NCBI RefSeq assembly: GCF_900107415.1
Contig: NZ_FNPX01000001.1
Span: 62,001 to 126,000 of the forward strand
DNA: 64,000 bases
Reading direction: 5' to 3'
DNA from: Jannaschia faecimaris
GTDB taxonomy: Bacteria; Pseudomonadota; Alphaproteobacteria; Rhodobacterales; Rhodobacteraceae
In this document: piece after piece, positions 27,135 to 36,606 of the stretch
How positions within the stretch are numbered: the first letter of the stretch is position 1
Layout of the letters: each line of letters starts with the position of its first letter
Notes under the pieces: generated by a model
What the model was told of the DNA's origin: nothing
The model's database searches: none
What the model saw: only the letters and a program-made list of their open reading frames with translations
Program-made: the position numbers and the translations under genes

Positions 27135-28270
27135 GTTCGGGCCGCCGCGATGAGGTCGGGTTTGGATATATCGCCTTTGCGGTCGCGCCAAAGAACGCGC
27201 GCGCGTGCCAGCCCTTGCCCCAAGGCGGGACCTTCAAGCTCGGGCATCAGATCTGCCGCCACAAGCGGAAAGGCTTGGTCCGCGCCGCGCCGCGCCTCGG
27301 CCAGATCAACCTCGGACGCTGGCTGGCCGAGCAATGCCGCGCGGATGTGCAGCGCGTCGATCGCACGCGCGCCCAGCATGTCGCCAAGCGCAAAGGGCGC
27401 GGTGGCGTCACGGGCGGATCGGGTCAGGGCCTCCAACGTTCTTGTTTCTGCCTTCGACAGGCGCAGACCCGTCGCATTGCCCCCCAGCAGGGCCAGCCGC
27501 GCAATCCAGTCTGCATCGGGGGCAAGATGGATCAGCACCGCAAGGGTCTTGGCATCACTGCCCGGAAGAACACGGGCCAATATGCCGGTCTGCGCCATCG
27601 CAGACACGACCGGGGCCGGGTCGGGGGCGGCCAACAGCTTGCGCAACTCGGTTCCGATGCGTTCGGCGCTGATCCTGTCGAGGCCTTCGGCATGCTCGGC
27701 GCAGGCCGCCAGCCCCTCCGCATCCAGGCCCAGTTCGGGATCGCCGTACCACGCCGTGAAGCGGAAAAAGCGCAGGATGCGCAGATAGTCCTCAATGATA
27801 CGCTCGGCCGGATCGCGAATGAAGCGCACATGACCCGCCCTCAGGTCGGACAGGCCATCGAGGGGGTCGACGACCGTGCCGTCAGCCTTGGCATAAAGCG
27901 CATTCATCGTGAAATCACGCCGCGACGCGTCCTCGGCGATGTCGGTCGAAAAGGCGACGGTGGCGCGCCGTCCATCGGTATCGACGTCACGGCGAAAGGT
28001 CGTGATTTCATGGGGGAGCCCGCCCGAAATCACGGTGACAGTGCCATGATCGATACCAGTTGGGACGACCTTCAGGCCCGCGGCCTGCGCCAACTCAACC
28101 ACACGTTCGGGAATCGCATCGCTGGCAATGTCGATGTCGCTGACCGGCGCGCCGATCAATGCGTTGCGCACGCAGCCGCCGACCGCCAGCGCCCTCTGGC
28201 CCCCACCGCTCAGCATCGAAAAGACCGCCTGTGTCTCGGGCGCGGTCAGCCAGTCATCCGTCAGTCGCAT
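27131..28270 (-). CDS. cca: CCA tRNA nucleotidyltransferase
   Basis: 379-residue class II nucleotidyltransferase that adds or repairs the 3' CCA end of tRNAs. The head domain has GGCVRNALIG and the metal-binding DxD in VSDIDIASDA; the neck RRDFTMNALYA and the Arg/Asp nucleotide-selecting segment (IIEDYLRILRFFRF) follow. Start ATG 28270 gives the family-like MRLTDDWL; the frame continues upstream into the CoA pyrophosphatase gene, which it overlaps by 17 nt. Poly(A) polymerase of the same fold is the alternative, less likely at this length. Confidence 0.9.
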   Translation of the reverse strand: MRLTDDWLTAPETQAVFSMLSGGGQRALAVGGCVRNALIGAPVSDIDIASDAIPERVVELAQAAGLKVVPTGIDHGTVTVISGGLPHEITTFRRDVDTDGRRATVAFSTDIAEDASRRDFTMNALYAKADGTVVDPLDGLSDLRAGHVRFIRDPAERIIEDYLRILRFFRFTAWYGDPELGLDAEGLAACAEHAEGLDRISAERIGTELRKLLAAPDPAPVVSAMAQTGILARVLPGSDAKTLAVLIHLAPDADWIARLALLGGNATGLRLSKAETRTLEALTRSARDATAPFALGDMLGARAIDALHIRAALLGQPASEVDLAEARRGADQAFPLVAADLMPELEGPALGQGLARARVLWRDRKGDISKPDLIAAART

Positions 28271-28847
28271 CGATCCGGTCCGCCAATCCCCGCAAAATCC
28301 GGGCCGTCGCGCCCCAGATATAATATGGACCATAGGGCACCGCGTAATACCTACGCCACTCCCCCCGCCAGCGCCGCTTCTCGATCACGAAATTCGCGGG
28401 CGACAGGACGTGCGACAAAGGTACGGTGAAGACCTCCTCGACCTCGCCCGGCTCGGGCACGGGATCGAAGGCGGCGACATGCGCGAGGACGGGCGTGACG
28501 GTGAAACCGGTCACGGTCTCGTGGCTGGGCAACGGTCCGATGATGCAAGCCGCGGCACGTGGCAGCCCGACTTCCTCGTGCGCTTCACGCAAGGCGGCGT
28601 CGGTCGCGGTCTCCCCCGGTTCATGTTTGCCCCCAGGAAAGGCGATCTGGCCGGGATGATGGCGCAGCCGACTGCTTCGCTTGGTCAGCATCAGGCGCAG
28701 ACCCTTCGGCGTTTCGACAAAAGGCACCAGAACGGCCGCATCGCGTAAAACGCGCCGGCCGGGCAGGATCACGTCCGGATTGAGGTCGAAATCCGAGGAG
28801 GCCGCGCCGGGTTTTTCCAGCGCGGCCCTGAGATGGTCAGGCGTCAT
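28254..28847 (-). CDS. NUDIX hydrolase, CoA pyrophosphatase type
   Basis: 197-residue NUDIX enzyme that cleaves the diphosphate of CoA derivatives. The NUDIX box starts at GGKHEPGETATDAALREAHE and continues EVGL; just before it LTKRSSRLRHHPGQIAFPGG matches the CoA-specific UPF0035 pattern LLTxRxxxLxxHxGQIxFPGG. ATG 28847 is used; it overlaps the hslO stop by 11 nt and lacks a strong Shine-Dalgarno, in keeping with translational coupling. Overlaps cca by 17 nt downstream. Confidence 0.92.
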   Translation of the reverse strand: MTPDHLRAALEKPGAASSDFDLNPDVILPGRRVLRDAAVLVPFVETPKGLRLMLTKRSSRLRHHPGQIAFPGGKHEPGETATDAALREAHEEVGLPRAAACIIGPLPSHETVTGFTVTPVLAHVAAFDPVPEPGEVEEVFTVPLSHVLSPANFVIEKRRWRGEWRRYYAVPYGPYYIWGATARILRGLADRIDATDG

Positions 28848-29847
28848 CGGGTTCTTTCGTCGCTTCGAACCCCAATGTCTGGGGGTCGAAAACGTAATGC
28901 GCACTGCAGAACTGGCAGTCGGCGGTCACCGTGCCTTTCTCGGTCGTCATATGGGCGATGTCCTTTGCCGAGTATATCGACAGAGATTGGCGCACCTTGT
29001 CCGCCGAACACGAGCAGCCGAACCGGATCGGCTGACTCTCGAAGACGCGGGGGCCTTCTTCGTGGAACAGCCGTACCAAAAGGTCGGCCGGCGACAAAGT
29101 CGGCCCGATCAACTCCATCTCGTCCGTCGTATCCAGCAAGATGTTCGCGCGGTTCCAGTGTTCTTCGGCGTCATCGTCCAGAATGTCCGAGGCCGTCAAC
29201 AAGCCACCGTCGCCCGACCCGCCCTCGCCTTTCGCGAAAGGGCTGGCCTTGGGCATGTGTTGCAGCATCACGCCACCGGCGCGCCATTGCTCCTCCTGCC
29301 CAGGCAGGGTGGAACGACCATAGGCCAGTGCGAACCGCGTCGGTATCTGCTCCGACTGGGCGAAATAGGTCTGCGCACATGTCGACAGGCTGCCCCCCGC
29401 GAGAGGGGTGATCCCCTGATAGGGGGCCATGTCCGGCCCCTGATCGATCAGGATGGCGAAATATCCACTTCCCACCAATTCGAACGGATTCGTGTTGGCC
29501 AATGTCATCTCGTCCAGACGGTCAGGGTCAAAACTTGCCCAGGCACGGATGCGCGCGGGCTGCCCATCATCAGTCGGTCCGTAGTAATCGGTCGCCAGCA
29601 ATCGCGCAGGACCATCACCACGCACCTGCAACGACAGCTTCCAGCGCAGTTTGATCGTCTGACCGATCAGCGCCGTCAAAAGCGCCATCTCAGCCACCAG
29701 CGCTTCGATCGCGGGCGGGTAGTCGTGCTGACGCAGAACATCCTCCAACACGCCATCCAGACGCGCGATACGGCCCCGGATGTCCGAGGTATCAAGCTGA
29801 AAGGGCAGGACGGTATCGTCCCACAAAAGAGTGGTGGCGTCGGTCAT
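28837..29847 (-). CDS. hslO: Redox-regulated chaperone Hsp33
   Basis: 336-residue cytosolic holdase activated by oxidative unfolding. The C-terminal zinc switch is present as CSC (in FGCSCSADKVRQSL) and CQFC (in VTADCQFCSAH), the CxC...CxxC arrangement. ATG 29847 has GAGGAGG about 6 nt upstream; the frame beyond it is not family-like. Heads an hslO, CoA pyrophosphatase, cca, lysE-type gene run with overlapping ends. Confidence 0.95.
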   Translation of the reverse strand: MTDATTLLWDDTVLPFQLDTSDIRGRIARLDGVLEDVLRQHDYPPAIEALVAEMALLTALIGQTIKLRWKLSLQVRGDGPARLLATDYYGPTDDGQPARIRAWASFDPDRLDEMTLANTNPFELVGSGYFAILIDQGPDMAPYQGITPLAGGSLSTCAQTYFAQSEQIPTRFALAYGRSTLPGQEEQWRAGGVMLQHMPKASPFAKGEGGSGDGGLLTASDILDDDAEEHWNRANILLDTTDEMELIGPTLSPADLLVRLFHEEGPRVFESQPIRFGCSCSADKVRQSLSIYSAKDIAHMTTEKGTVTADCQFCSAHYVFDPQTLGFEATKEPDDA

Positions 29848-29956
29848 GGCGGACCTCCTCGGATATGTCCGGGCATACAAAAGGCGGCTTTCCCCGCTGA
29901 CCCGGCGCTGGCATTGAAGCGTGTCATATAGGGACAGCAACGGCAGGACCAACCCC

Positions 29957-30418
29957 ATGCGCAACATAGCCGGCCTTCCGCGAACAGGCCGCCCCGCGAA
30001 GCCCGACGTGGCCTACAGGATGCGGCCCGGAGCCTATGCAGTGCTGATTCGGGGACGCGACATTTTGTTGACGCGGCAGATCACCGACGACATCGACGAG
30101 CTGCAACTTCCGGGCGGAGGGATCGATCCGGGCGAATCGCCCCTCCCCGCCCTGATCCGGGAGCTGCGCGAGGAGACCGGTTACACCGCAACGATTCGGC
30201 GGCGTATTGGGGGGTATCGCGACTTCACCTACATGTTGGAGTACGGATTCCACGCCCAAAAAATCTGTCACGTCTACCTTGGTCAGCCTGGCCTGCGTCT
30301 TGGTGCACCCAAGGAGTCCGGGCATTGCGCCGTCTGGATGCCGATAACCGAAGCCGCACAGGCCCTCGCCAGTTGCGGCAGCCGCCAGATCCTGAAGGCC
30401 CTTCTGCGCCGGGCCTAG
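29957..30418 (+). CDS. NUDIX hydrolase
   Basis: 153-residue NUDIX protein. The box reads GGGIDPGESPLPALIREL followed by REETGY, with all metal-binding glutamates. The N-terminal ~35 residues (RPAKPDVAYRMRPGAYAVLI) are basic. Substrate unknown (nucleoside diphosphate derivative). ATG 29957 is preferred because GGCAGGA lies 8 nt upstream; the frame is open to 29921 without features. It converges with the receiver/PP2C gene: both stops lie within the same CTAG at 30415-30418. Confidence 0.88.
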   Translation: MRNIAGLPRTGRPAKPDVAYRMRPGAYAVLIRGRDILLTRQITDDIDELQLPGGGIDPGESPLPALIRELREETGYTATIRRRIGGYRDFTYMLEYGFHAQKICHVYLGQPGLRLGAPKESGHCAVWMPITEAAQALASCGSRQILKALLRRA

Positions 30419-31701
30419 GCGGCGGCCATTCCCCGCGCGGGGGCACATGCACCACCGTAGCGGAACAACAGCATGGAGATATCGTCCTCGAATTCGGCAA
30501 TGCCGGAGTGCGCACGAAGGGCGGCCTCGATCGCGGTGACGGCCTGATCGGTGTCTGCGGGTATCTTGGCAAGCAGGTCCATCAGACCCTCCTCCTCCAA
30601 CATGTCGCCCCATGTGTTGGCACATTCGGTCAGACCATCGGAATAGGTCAGCAAAGCATCGCCGGGCTTCAATTGAATGGTGCTGCAATCGAAGGTCATG
30701 TCGGGCAGCAATCCGACAGGTGGCCCCCCTTGGCCCAGACGCTCGACCGACCCATCAATCCGTCGCACCAGCGGATGCGGGTGACCGGCCTGGCAGAACA
30801 GAACCTCACCCGTGCTGGTATCGACATAGGCCAGCACGGCCGTGAAATAGATGTCGGTTTCCATCTCGCTCAGCATCAAATCGTTAAGGCGCTTCATGAC
30901 CTGGTCAGGACGATGTACGTCTTTCTGATTGGACCGGAACGCGATGTTCGCGCGTCGCGACTTCCACGAGAAGAGCGCGGACAATCGCCCCGTCAGCAGC
31001 GCGGATGCCACCCCGTGCCCCGATACATCGATGGAATAGAGCCCGATGCGTGTCGCCGAAATCTGAAAGTACCCGACCAGATCGCCGCCGATATGCCCTG
31101 ACGTCACCAACCGGAGCGACAGGTCCGAGTCGCCGAAGCGGTGGGTACCGGGCGGGATGAATGCCCGCTGCAGCTTGCGCGCCTCGACCAGATCCTGGTC
31201 CATCTCGTCATGGAGAGCGCGAAGTTCACTCAGGGTCGAATGAACCTCGTGATTGCGGTGCTGCAACGCCTCCTGCATGCCAAGGATGCGCCGCCCGGTG
31301 TTGATACGTGCCCGCAATTCAGCCAAATCCAGTGGTCGGGCGACGAAATCGTCGGCCCCCGCCTCCAGCCCGACGGCTTTTCGAGTGCGGTCCGTCTCGG
31401 ACGCCATCAGGATCACATAGGCATAGTCATCGCGAGCCAACTGTCGAAACGCGCGGCAGAAATCGGGGCCGTCCATCCCTGGCATCTGCCAGTCAGTCAG
31501 GATCATTCCGATCGGATTTTCCGTGTCCGACATGCACAGGAACAGCGCCTGCGCCGCATCGGGTACAGTCACCACGTCCAAATCCATGCGTGACAGCAGC
31601 GAGCAGAGCAGCTGACGCTGCGTAGCACTGTCATCGACGACCAGAACACGCAGTTTATCCTGCGAGGGCGGCGGCGCGGTGGGAGCGTTCGGAAACGTCA
31701 T
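30415..31701 (-). CDS. Response regulator with PP2C/SpoIIE-type phosphatase output
   Basis: 428 residues. N-terminal receiver domain (about 15-135; VVDDSATQR, phospho-acceptor Asp70 in ILTDWQMPG), a short helical linker (about 140-185, heptad-like HSTLSELRALHDEMDQDLVE), then an RsbU/SpoIIE-type serine/threonine phosphatase domain (about 200-425; GGDLVGYF, IDVSGHGVASALLT, DALLTYSDGLTE). Proteins of this design dephosphorylate an anti-sigma-antagonist in partner-switching stress pathways; no STAS or RsbW gene is nearby. GTG 31737 is an alternative start. Divergent from an HPt gene. Confidence 0.88.
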   Translation of the reverse strand: MTFPNAPTAPPPSQDKLRVLVVDDSATQRQLLCSLLSRMDLDVVTVPDAAQALFLCMSDTENPIGMILTDWQMPGMDGPDFCRAFRQLARDDYAYVILMASETDRTRKAVGLEAGADDFVARPLDLAELRARINTGRRILGMQEALQHRNHEVHSTLSELRALHDEMDQDLVEARKLQRAFIPPGTHRFGDSDLSLRLVTSGHIGGDLVGYFQISATRIGLYSIDVSGHGVASALLTGRLSALFSWKSRRANIAFRSNQKDVHRPDQVMKRLNDLMLSEMETDIYFTAVLAYVDTSTGEVLFCQAGHPHPLVRRIDGSVERLGQGGPPVGLLPDMTFDCSTIQLKPGDALLTYSDGLTECANTWGDMLEEEGLMDLLAKIPADTDQAVTAIEAALRAHSGIAEFEDDISMLLFRYGGACAPARGMAAA

Positions 31702-31831
31702 CAGTCCTTGGGCGTCTGCTTCACCCCGATGTTGCACGGCCAGACCTTAAAAATAGATGAAGCGGAAAATTGAACGGTTCTGCGTTGGCTGCATAAAGTG
31801 ATGGTTAGGTTATGCCGGTCAAAATAGCCTG

Positions 31832-32161
31832 ATGATCGACAGATCCCGCATTGAAGAGCTTCAACAAGAAATCGGCACCGATGACTTGTCGTTCATCGTA
31901 TCCGTCTATCTGGACGAGGCGCGCACCACGCTCGACCAAATGGCTCAGGGTCTGTCTGCTGAAGACTATGCGCGGGCCGCCCACTTTCTACGCAGCGGCG
32001 CGCTCAATATTGGATTAAGCGGAATCGCCGTTCTGGCAGCCCAGATGGTGAGCGAAATCGCAGCGAATCTTTACATCGCCCAGCCAATAAGCGCGGTACG
32101 GCTGGGCGAGGTATTGGACCAGACAATGGCGGAGCTAGAGGCCATCTCGGCGGTCGCATGA
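31832..32161 (+). CDS. HPt (histidine phosphotransfer) domain protein
   Basis: 109-residue single-domain protein, predicted all-helical. His51 in ARAAHFLRSGALNIG sits where the phospho-accepting histidine of HPt domains lies (usual pattern HxLKGSxxxxG; here Arg replaces the usual Lys). It faces the receiver/PP2C gene across 130 bases, so His-to-Asp phosphotransfer between the two products is a reasonable guess. No hybrid kinase is in the window. Confidence 0.8.
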   Translation: MIDRSRIEELQQEIGTDDLSFIVSVYLDEARTTLDQMAQGLSAEDYARAAHFLRSGALNIGLSGIAVLAAQMVSEIAANLYIAQPISAVRLGEVLDQTMAELEAISAVA

Positions 32162-32186
32162 TCCAATCGCCGGCCCGCCCCTGCGG

Positions 32187-33419
32187 TCAGATGACGAGTT
32201 CACCCAGAAGCGGATCTTCCGTCAGGTCGCGCGCGGCCAGGCCCTCGGCGGCCATTCGATGCTCCAGACGGGCGAAAGAATCGGGCGTCGTGCTTTCGAT
32301 CCCGATCAGGACACTGCCGAAATTGCGTGCGGATTTCTTGAGATATTCAAACCGCGCGATGTCGTCGTCCGGCCCCAGAATATCAAGAAAATCGCGCAAG
32401 GCACCGGGTCGCTGAGGCATCCGAATGACGTAATACTTCTTCAGCCCCGCAAAACGCATCGCGCGTTCCTTCACGTCCGGCAGGCGCTCGAAATCGAAAT
32501 TGCCGCCGGTGGCAACACAAACGACGCGCCGCCCCTCGATCTCGGGGCCAAGGTCGCGCAGGGCATCAATGGACATGGCACCCGCAGGCTCCAGCACAAT
32601 ACCCTCGACGTTCAGCAACTCCTGAATTGTGATACAGATCCGGTTCTCGGGCACCCGCAGTACATGCTGAGGGGGCACCTGCCGCAGGACGTCGAAATTC
32701 CGCTGCCCGATGCGTGCGACCGCCGCGCCATCGACAAAACTGTCCAGCTTGTCGATGGTCACCGGCCGGCCCGCCGCCAGCGCGGCCGTCAGGCTCGCCC
32801 CACCGACCGGCTCGACATATCGAATATCGGGCACAACGCCCTTGGCACGAAAGTACGCCAGCATTCCCGACGACAATCCCCCGCCGCCGACGGGCATCAC
32901 GATCAGGTCCGGCGGCGCGCCCATCTGTTCGAGGATTTCCACCGCGACGGAGCCTTGCCCCTCGATCACGTCATCGTCGTCGAAGGGCGACAGAAAATGC
33001 GCGTCCGTTTCGGCGCAGAACTCCTGCGCGGCAGAGAGCGTCGCGTCAAAGAAGTCACCGGTCAGACGAACCTCCACCCGATCACCACCAAAAAGCTTGG
33101 TCTTCTCGATCTTCTGGCCCGGCGTCGTGACCGGCATGAAGATCACACCATCGACCCCAAGGTGCCGGCACATCCAGGCGACGCCCTGCGCGTGGTTGCC
33201 CGCGCTGGCACAGGCGACGCGCCCACCGGACAGCTTGCGCATGGAATTGAATGCACCGCGCAGCTTGTAGGAGCGCACGGGTGTCAGGTCTTCGCGCTTG
33301 AGCCAGATATCGGCGTTGAACCGGTCCGACAGGTAGTCGTTGCGCGCCAACGGCGTCGGCGGGAAGACATCACGCATCGCGACCGCCGCCGCCTCGGCGC
33401 GGGAGGCGAAATCAGTCAA
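32187..33419 (-). CDS. ilvA: Threonine ammonia-lyase (biosynthetic type)
   Basis: Deaminates threonine to 2-oxobutanoate, the committed step of isoleucine synthesis. PLP lysine is Lys52 in VRSYKLRGAF; the glycine-rich phosphate loop is in VGGGGLSSG; a single C-terminal ACT-like region follows (YYVIRMPQRPGALRDFL). 410 residues from TTG 33419, which has GAGGGA 7 nt upstream and gives the family-like N-terminus [14 protein letters not shown] 33446 is possible but has no Shine-Dalgarno. The start overlaps the upstream membrane-protein stop by 8 nt. Feedback control by isoleucine via the ACT-like domain is expected. Confidence 0.92.
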   Translation of the reverse strand: MTDFASRAEAAAVAMRDVFPPTPLARNDYLSDRFNADIWLKREDLTPVRSYKLRGAFNSMRKLSGGRVACASAGNHAQGVAWMCRHLGVDGVIFMPVTTPGQKIEKTKLFGGDRVEVRLTGDFFDATLSAAQEFCAETDAHFLSPFDDDDVIEGQGSVAVEILEQMGAPPDLIVMPVGGGGLSSGMLAYFRAKGVVPDIRYVEPVGGASLTAALAAGRPVTIDKLDSFVDGAAVARIGQRNFDVLRQVPPQHVLRVPENRICITIQELLNVEGIVLEPAGAMSIDALRDLGPEIEGRRVVCVATGGNFDFERLPDVKERAMRFAGLKKYYVIRMPQRPGALRDFLDILGPDDDIARFEYLKKSARNFGSVLIGIESTTPDSFARLEHRMAAEGLAARDLTEDPLLGELVI

Positions 33420-34167
33420 GGGGACGTCCCTCAACCAAATGGCCATAAAGCGCAGTCAGCGTGCCGACGCCCAACATCAGGCCGATCCAGCCGGTGACGA
33501 ACTGATAGAGGGTCGAGATGATCACGTTCGTCTCCTCGATCAGCAGCGGCAGGCGCAGCAGCAGGGTGACACCCACCGTCAGCAGGGCCAGCACGATGAT
33601 CGTCTGTGCCTGTCCCTTGGTGGCAATCAGCGCCTCGCCCATCTTCATCGGCTTACCGGCTGCCCCCGCCGGCAAGATTACACCAATGCGGTAGAACACC
33701 AAGCAAGCGGCAAAGAATCCGCCAACGGCCGGAATGGCCTGAACCGACTCGCCAAAAAGCGGCACCAAAAGAACGACCAGCATGGTGATGACCGCGATCG
33801 CCGCCAGAAGCGCCATCAGAAAGGTCAGCAGCGTCCGCCCGAAATACCCCAGCATCAAGTTCCCGTTCAGACGCGGAACCCAGCCGCCGCTTTGCTCACC
33901 CAGCAGGGCGAAGCGATGCCAGCCGACGGAAATCCACAAGCTTGCGAGAACACCGACCAGAAGCGACCCCATAGTGCCCAGCACGAAACCGGGCGGCGGC
34001 GGATTTTCCGGATCGAGGGGAACGCCGACCCATTCGGGGTAACTCAACGCGACCCACAACCCAGCCCCAACGGCGAGGGCATAGGGTACCAGCGACACTT
34101 TCATCGCCGCCATCAGGTTGTCGGTAATCAGCGTTAGCGCGCGGACAAACAGCTTCCAGCCCAGCAT
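33412..34167 (-). CDS. Multi-spanning membrane protein of unknown function
   Basis: 251 residues with about six strongly hydrophobic segments (for example [50 protein letters not shown] and [18 protein letters not shown]) and few charges. I do not recognise the family; general layout resembles small YIP1/DUF-type inner-membrane proteins common in Rhodobacterales. It shares an operon with ilvA (8-nt overlap) and is divergent from argG. No function is proposed. Confidence 0.75.
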   Translation of the reverse strand: MLGWKLFVRALTLITDNLMAAMKVSLVPYALAVGAGLWVALSYPEWVGVPLDPENPPPPGFVLGTMGSLLVGVLASLWISVGWHRFALLGEQSGGWVPRLNGNLMLGYFGRTLLTFLMALLAAIAVITMLVVLLVPLFGESVQAIPAVGGFFAACLVFYRIGVILPAGAAGKPMKMGEALIATKGQAQTIIVLALLTVGVTLLLRLPLLIEETNVIISTLYQFVTGWIGLMLGVGTLTALYGHLVEGRPLD

Positions 34168-34298
34168 TTCATCCTCCGGGATTAGGTCCGGATAGCCCTA
34201 TGCTCCCGGCGGTTGCCCCGTCAATGACCCCACCCTGCGGCTTGCGGGCGCGCGGGCTTTGTCCTACCCCGCTGACAACCAAAGACGCGGAGACACCG

Positions 34299-35519
34299 AT
34301 GGACGCCCCCAAGAAAGTCGTGCTGGCCTATTCCGGCGGCCTCGATACTTCGATCATCCTTAAATGGCTGCAAACCGAATACGGTTGCGAGGTGGTGACG
34401 TTCACCGCCGACCTCGGTCAGGGCGAGGAGCTGGAGCCGGCCCGCGCGAAGGCCGAGATGATGGGGGCCTCCTCGATCCACATCGAAGACCTGCGTGAGG
34501 AGTTCGTACGCGACTTCGTATTCCCGATGTTCCGCGCCAACGCGCTGTACGAAGGGTTGTACCTGCTGGGTACGTCGATTGCGCGGCCGCTGATCTCTAA
34601 GCGATTGGTCGAAATCGCCGCCGCCGAAGGAGCCGACGCCGTTGCCCACGGTGCAACCGGCAAAGGCAACGACCAGGTCCGGTTCGAATTGGCCGCCTAT
34701 GCCCTCAACCCCGACATCAAGGTGATCGCACCCTGGCGGGAATGGGATCTGACCAGCCGGACGAAGCTGCTGGAATTTGCGGAGAAGAACCAGATTCCCG
34801 TCGCCAAGGACAAACGTGGCGAGGCCCCGTTCAGCGTCGACGCGAACCTTCTTCACACCTCGTCGGAAGGCAAGGTTCTGGAAGATCCGTCGCAGGAGGC
34901 ACCCGATTACGTGTTGCAGCGCACCACCAAACCCGAAGACGCGCCGGACACACCCGAGATGGTCGAGGTCACCTTCGAAAGGGGTGACGCCGTGGCGATC
35001 AACGGCGAAGCCATGTCGCCCGCCGCGATCCTGACCAAGCTGAACGAGCTGGGCGGCAAGCACGGATGCGGCATTCTCGACCTGGTGGAAAACCGCTTCG
35101 TCGGCATGAAGTCCCGCGGCATCTATGAGACACCCGGCGGCGCGCTCCTGTTGGAAGCGCATCGCGGGATCGAGCAGATTACGCTGGATTCCGGCGCGGG
35201 GCACCTCAAGGACAGCATCATGCCGCGCTATGCGGAGCTGATCTACAATGGCTTCTGGTTCTCGCCCGAGCGGGAAATGATGCAGGCCCTCATCGACAAG
35301 AGCCAGGAGCATGTGACGGGCACCGTGCGCCTGAAGCTGTACAAGGGCAGCGCACGCACCGTTGCCCGCTGGTCGGACCATTCGCTCTATTCCGAAGCCC
35401 ACGTCACCTTCGAAGACGACGCCGGTGCCTACGATCAGCGTGACGCCAAAGGTTTCATTCACCTAAACGCACTGCGCCTGAAGCTGGTGGCGAACCGGAA
35501 CAAGAGGGTGAAGGGCTGA
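34299..35519 (+). CDS. argG: Argininosuccinate synthase
   Basis: Joins citrulline and aspartate with ATP, penultimate step of arginine synthesis; cytosolic tetramer. ATP-binding P-loop [11 protein letters not shown] at residues 9-19; the citrulline/aspartate segment [13 protein letters not shown] is intact. 406 residues is standard. ATG 34299 is chosen because family sequence [14 protein letters not shown] begins there with GCGGAGA upstream; the frame is open to 34200 but unrelated. The stop TGA overlaps a CTG that probably starts the next gene. Confidence 0.97.
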   Translation: MDAPKKVVLAYSGGLDTSIILKWLQTEYGCEVVTFTADLGQGEELEPARAKAEMMGASSIHIEDLREEFVRDFVFPMFRANALYEGLYLLGTSIARPLISKRLVEIAAAEGADAVAHGATGKGNDQVRFELAAYALNPDIKVIAPWREWDLTSRTKLLEFAEKNQIPVAKDKRGEAPFSVDANLLHTSSEGKVLEDPSQEAPDYVLQRTTKPEDAPDTPEMVEVTFERGDAVAINGEAMSPAAILTKLNELGGKHGCGILDLVENRFVGMKSRGIYETPGGALLLEAHRGIEQITLDSGAGHLKDSIMPRYAELIYNGFWFSPEREMMQALIDKSQEHVTGTVRLKLYKGSARTVARWSDHSLYSEAHVTFEDDAGAYDQRDAKGFIHLNALRLKLVANRNKRVKG

Positions 35520-36535
35520 ACATCGGCCGGATCCTTCTGACCGGTGCGATCGGCATCGGCGGCGTGATCATATTCAGGGCAGCGGGTCTTCCGCTGCCCT
35601 TTCTCTTGGGACCGATGATCGCGTGCCTGGTCTGCGCCCTGGCCGGGGTCAAATTGGCCAGTTGGTCCCCGCTGACGAACACGATGCGCACGATCCTGGG
35701 CGTCGCCGTGGGGGCAAGTTTCACCCCCGCCATCGTCAGCCAGATGGGTGAAATGCTGGCGTCGCTCGCGCTGGTGCCGGTGTTCCTGCTGATCTGCGGG
35801 GTGCTGGGTTATCCTTTCTTGCGACGGGTGGCGGGCTTTGACAAGGCGACGGCTTTCTATGCCGCCATGCCCGGCGGATTGCAGGACATGCTGCTGTTCG
35901 GCGAGGAGTCGGGCGGCGACCCACGGGCCCTGTCCCTGCTGCATGCAACGCGTATTCTTCTGATCGTCTCGATCCTTCCGGTATTGCTCTGGCTTGTCTG
36001 GGATATCGACCTGACCCTGCCGCCCGGTGCCCCGCTTTCCGGCGTGCCCGTGTTGGAATTAGCGGCCATGGCCGTCGCTGGCCTTGCCGGCTGGGGGATC
36101 GCCAAGCGCGTGGGTCTGATCGGTGCGTCCTTGCTGGGGCCCCTTATCCTGTCGGCGGTGCTGGCGTTTTCCGGTGTCATCACCCAGCGTCCGCCGGCCG
36201 AGGCGATCCAGTTGGCGCAGTTCTTCATCGGGCTGGTGGTCGGCGTGAAATACACAGGCATCACCCTGACCGAAATCCGCCGCATCCTGACCGCCGGGCT
36301 GGGCCACGGACTGGTCCTTGGAGCGGTGACATTCGTGTTCGCGGAACTGGCACTGCACCTGGGCCTTGCTCCGCCATTGGAGGCAATCCTGGCCTTCGCA
36401 CCGGGCGGCCAGGCCGAAATGGCAGTCCTGGCGATCGTTGCGGGGGCCGACGTGGCCTATGTGATCGCGCACCATGTGCTGCGCATTGTCCTCGTCATCA
36501 CCTGCGCGCCACTGGTGTTCCGCATCCTGCGCTGA
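35516..36535 (+). CDS. AbrB-family (AbrB/DUF439-type) membrane protein
   Basis: About 339 residues, ten or so hydrophobic segments, of the family named after E. coli AbrB (ammonia monooxygenase-like regulator; not the Bacillus transcription factor). The repeated half motif is visible: [19 protein letters not shown] in the first half and [20 protein letters not shown] in the second, plus the [12 protein letters not shown] and [15 protein letters not shown] segments. The first canonical start is GTG 35564, but it would cut into the first helix ([17 protein letters not shown]). CTG 35516, overlapping the argG stop and 7 nt after GAGGG, fits better. Function in this family is not settled. Confidence 0.8.
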   Translation: MNIGRILLTGAIGIGGVIIFRAAGLPLPFLLGPMIACLVCALAGVKLASWSPLTNTMRTILGVAVGASFTPAIVSQMGEMLASLALVPVFLLICGVLGYPFLRRVAGFDKATAFYAAMPGGLQDMLLFGEESGGDPRALSLLHATRILLIVSILPVLLWLVWDIDLTLPPGAPLSGVPVLELAAMAVAGLAGWGIAKRVGLIGASLLGPLILSAVLAFSGVITQRPPAEAIQLAQFFIGLVVGVKYTGITLTEIRRILTAGLGHGLVLGAVTFVFAELALHLGLAPPLEAILAFAPGGQAEMAVLAIVAGADVAYVIAHHVLRIVLVITCAPLVFRILR

Positions 36536-36606
36536 CGCACATGACGACATCGTGACGGAACCCTTCCGCGACCTCTCGGTTTCATCCAGTGAAACAGGAG
36601 ACTCCG

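Noticed and set aside
24708-27788. A 1026-residue open frame on the plus strand opposite the ABC exporters, LysE-type and cca genes
   Set aside because: It is antisense to four well-supported genes, is rich in Arg/His/Gly/Asp with no domain-like pattern, and is expected from the codon bias of GC-rich genes on the opposite strand.
27215-28429. Long plus-strand open frame opposite the CCA-adding enzyme
   Set aside because: It mirrors cca codons, has no recognisable motif and covers two overlapping real genes.
32259-33497. 412-residue plus-strand open frame opposite ilvA
   Set aside because: The minus strand encodes threonine deaminase with all its motifs; this frame is its shadow.
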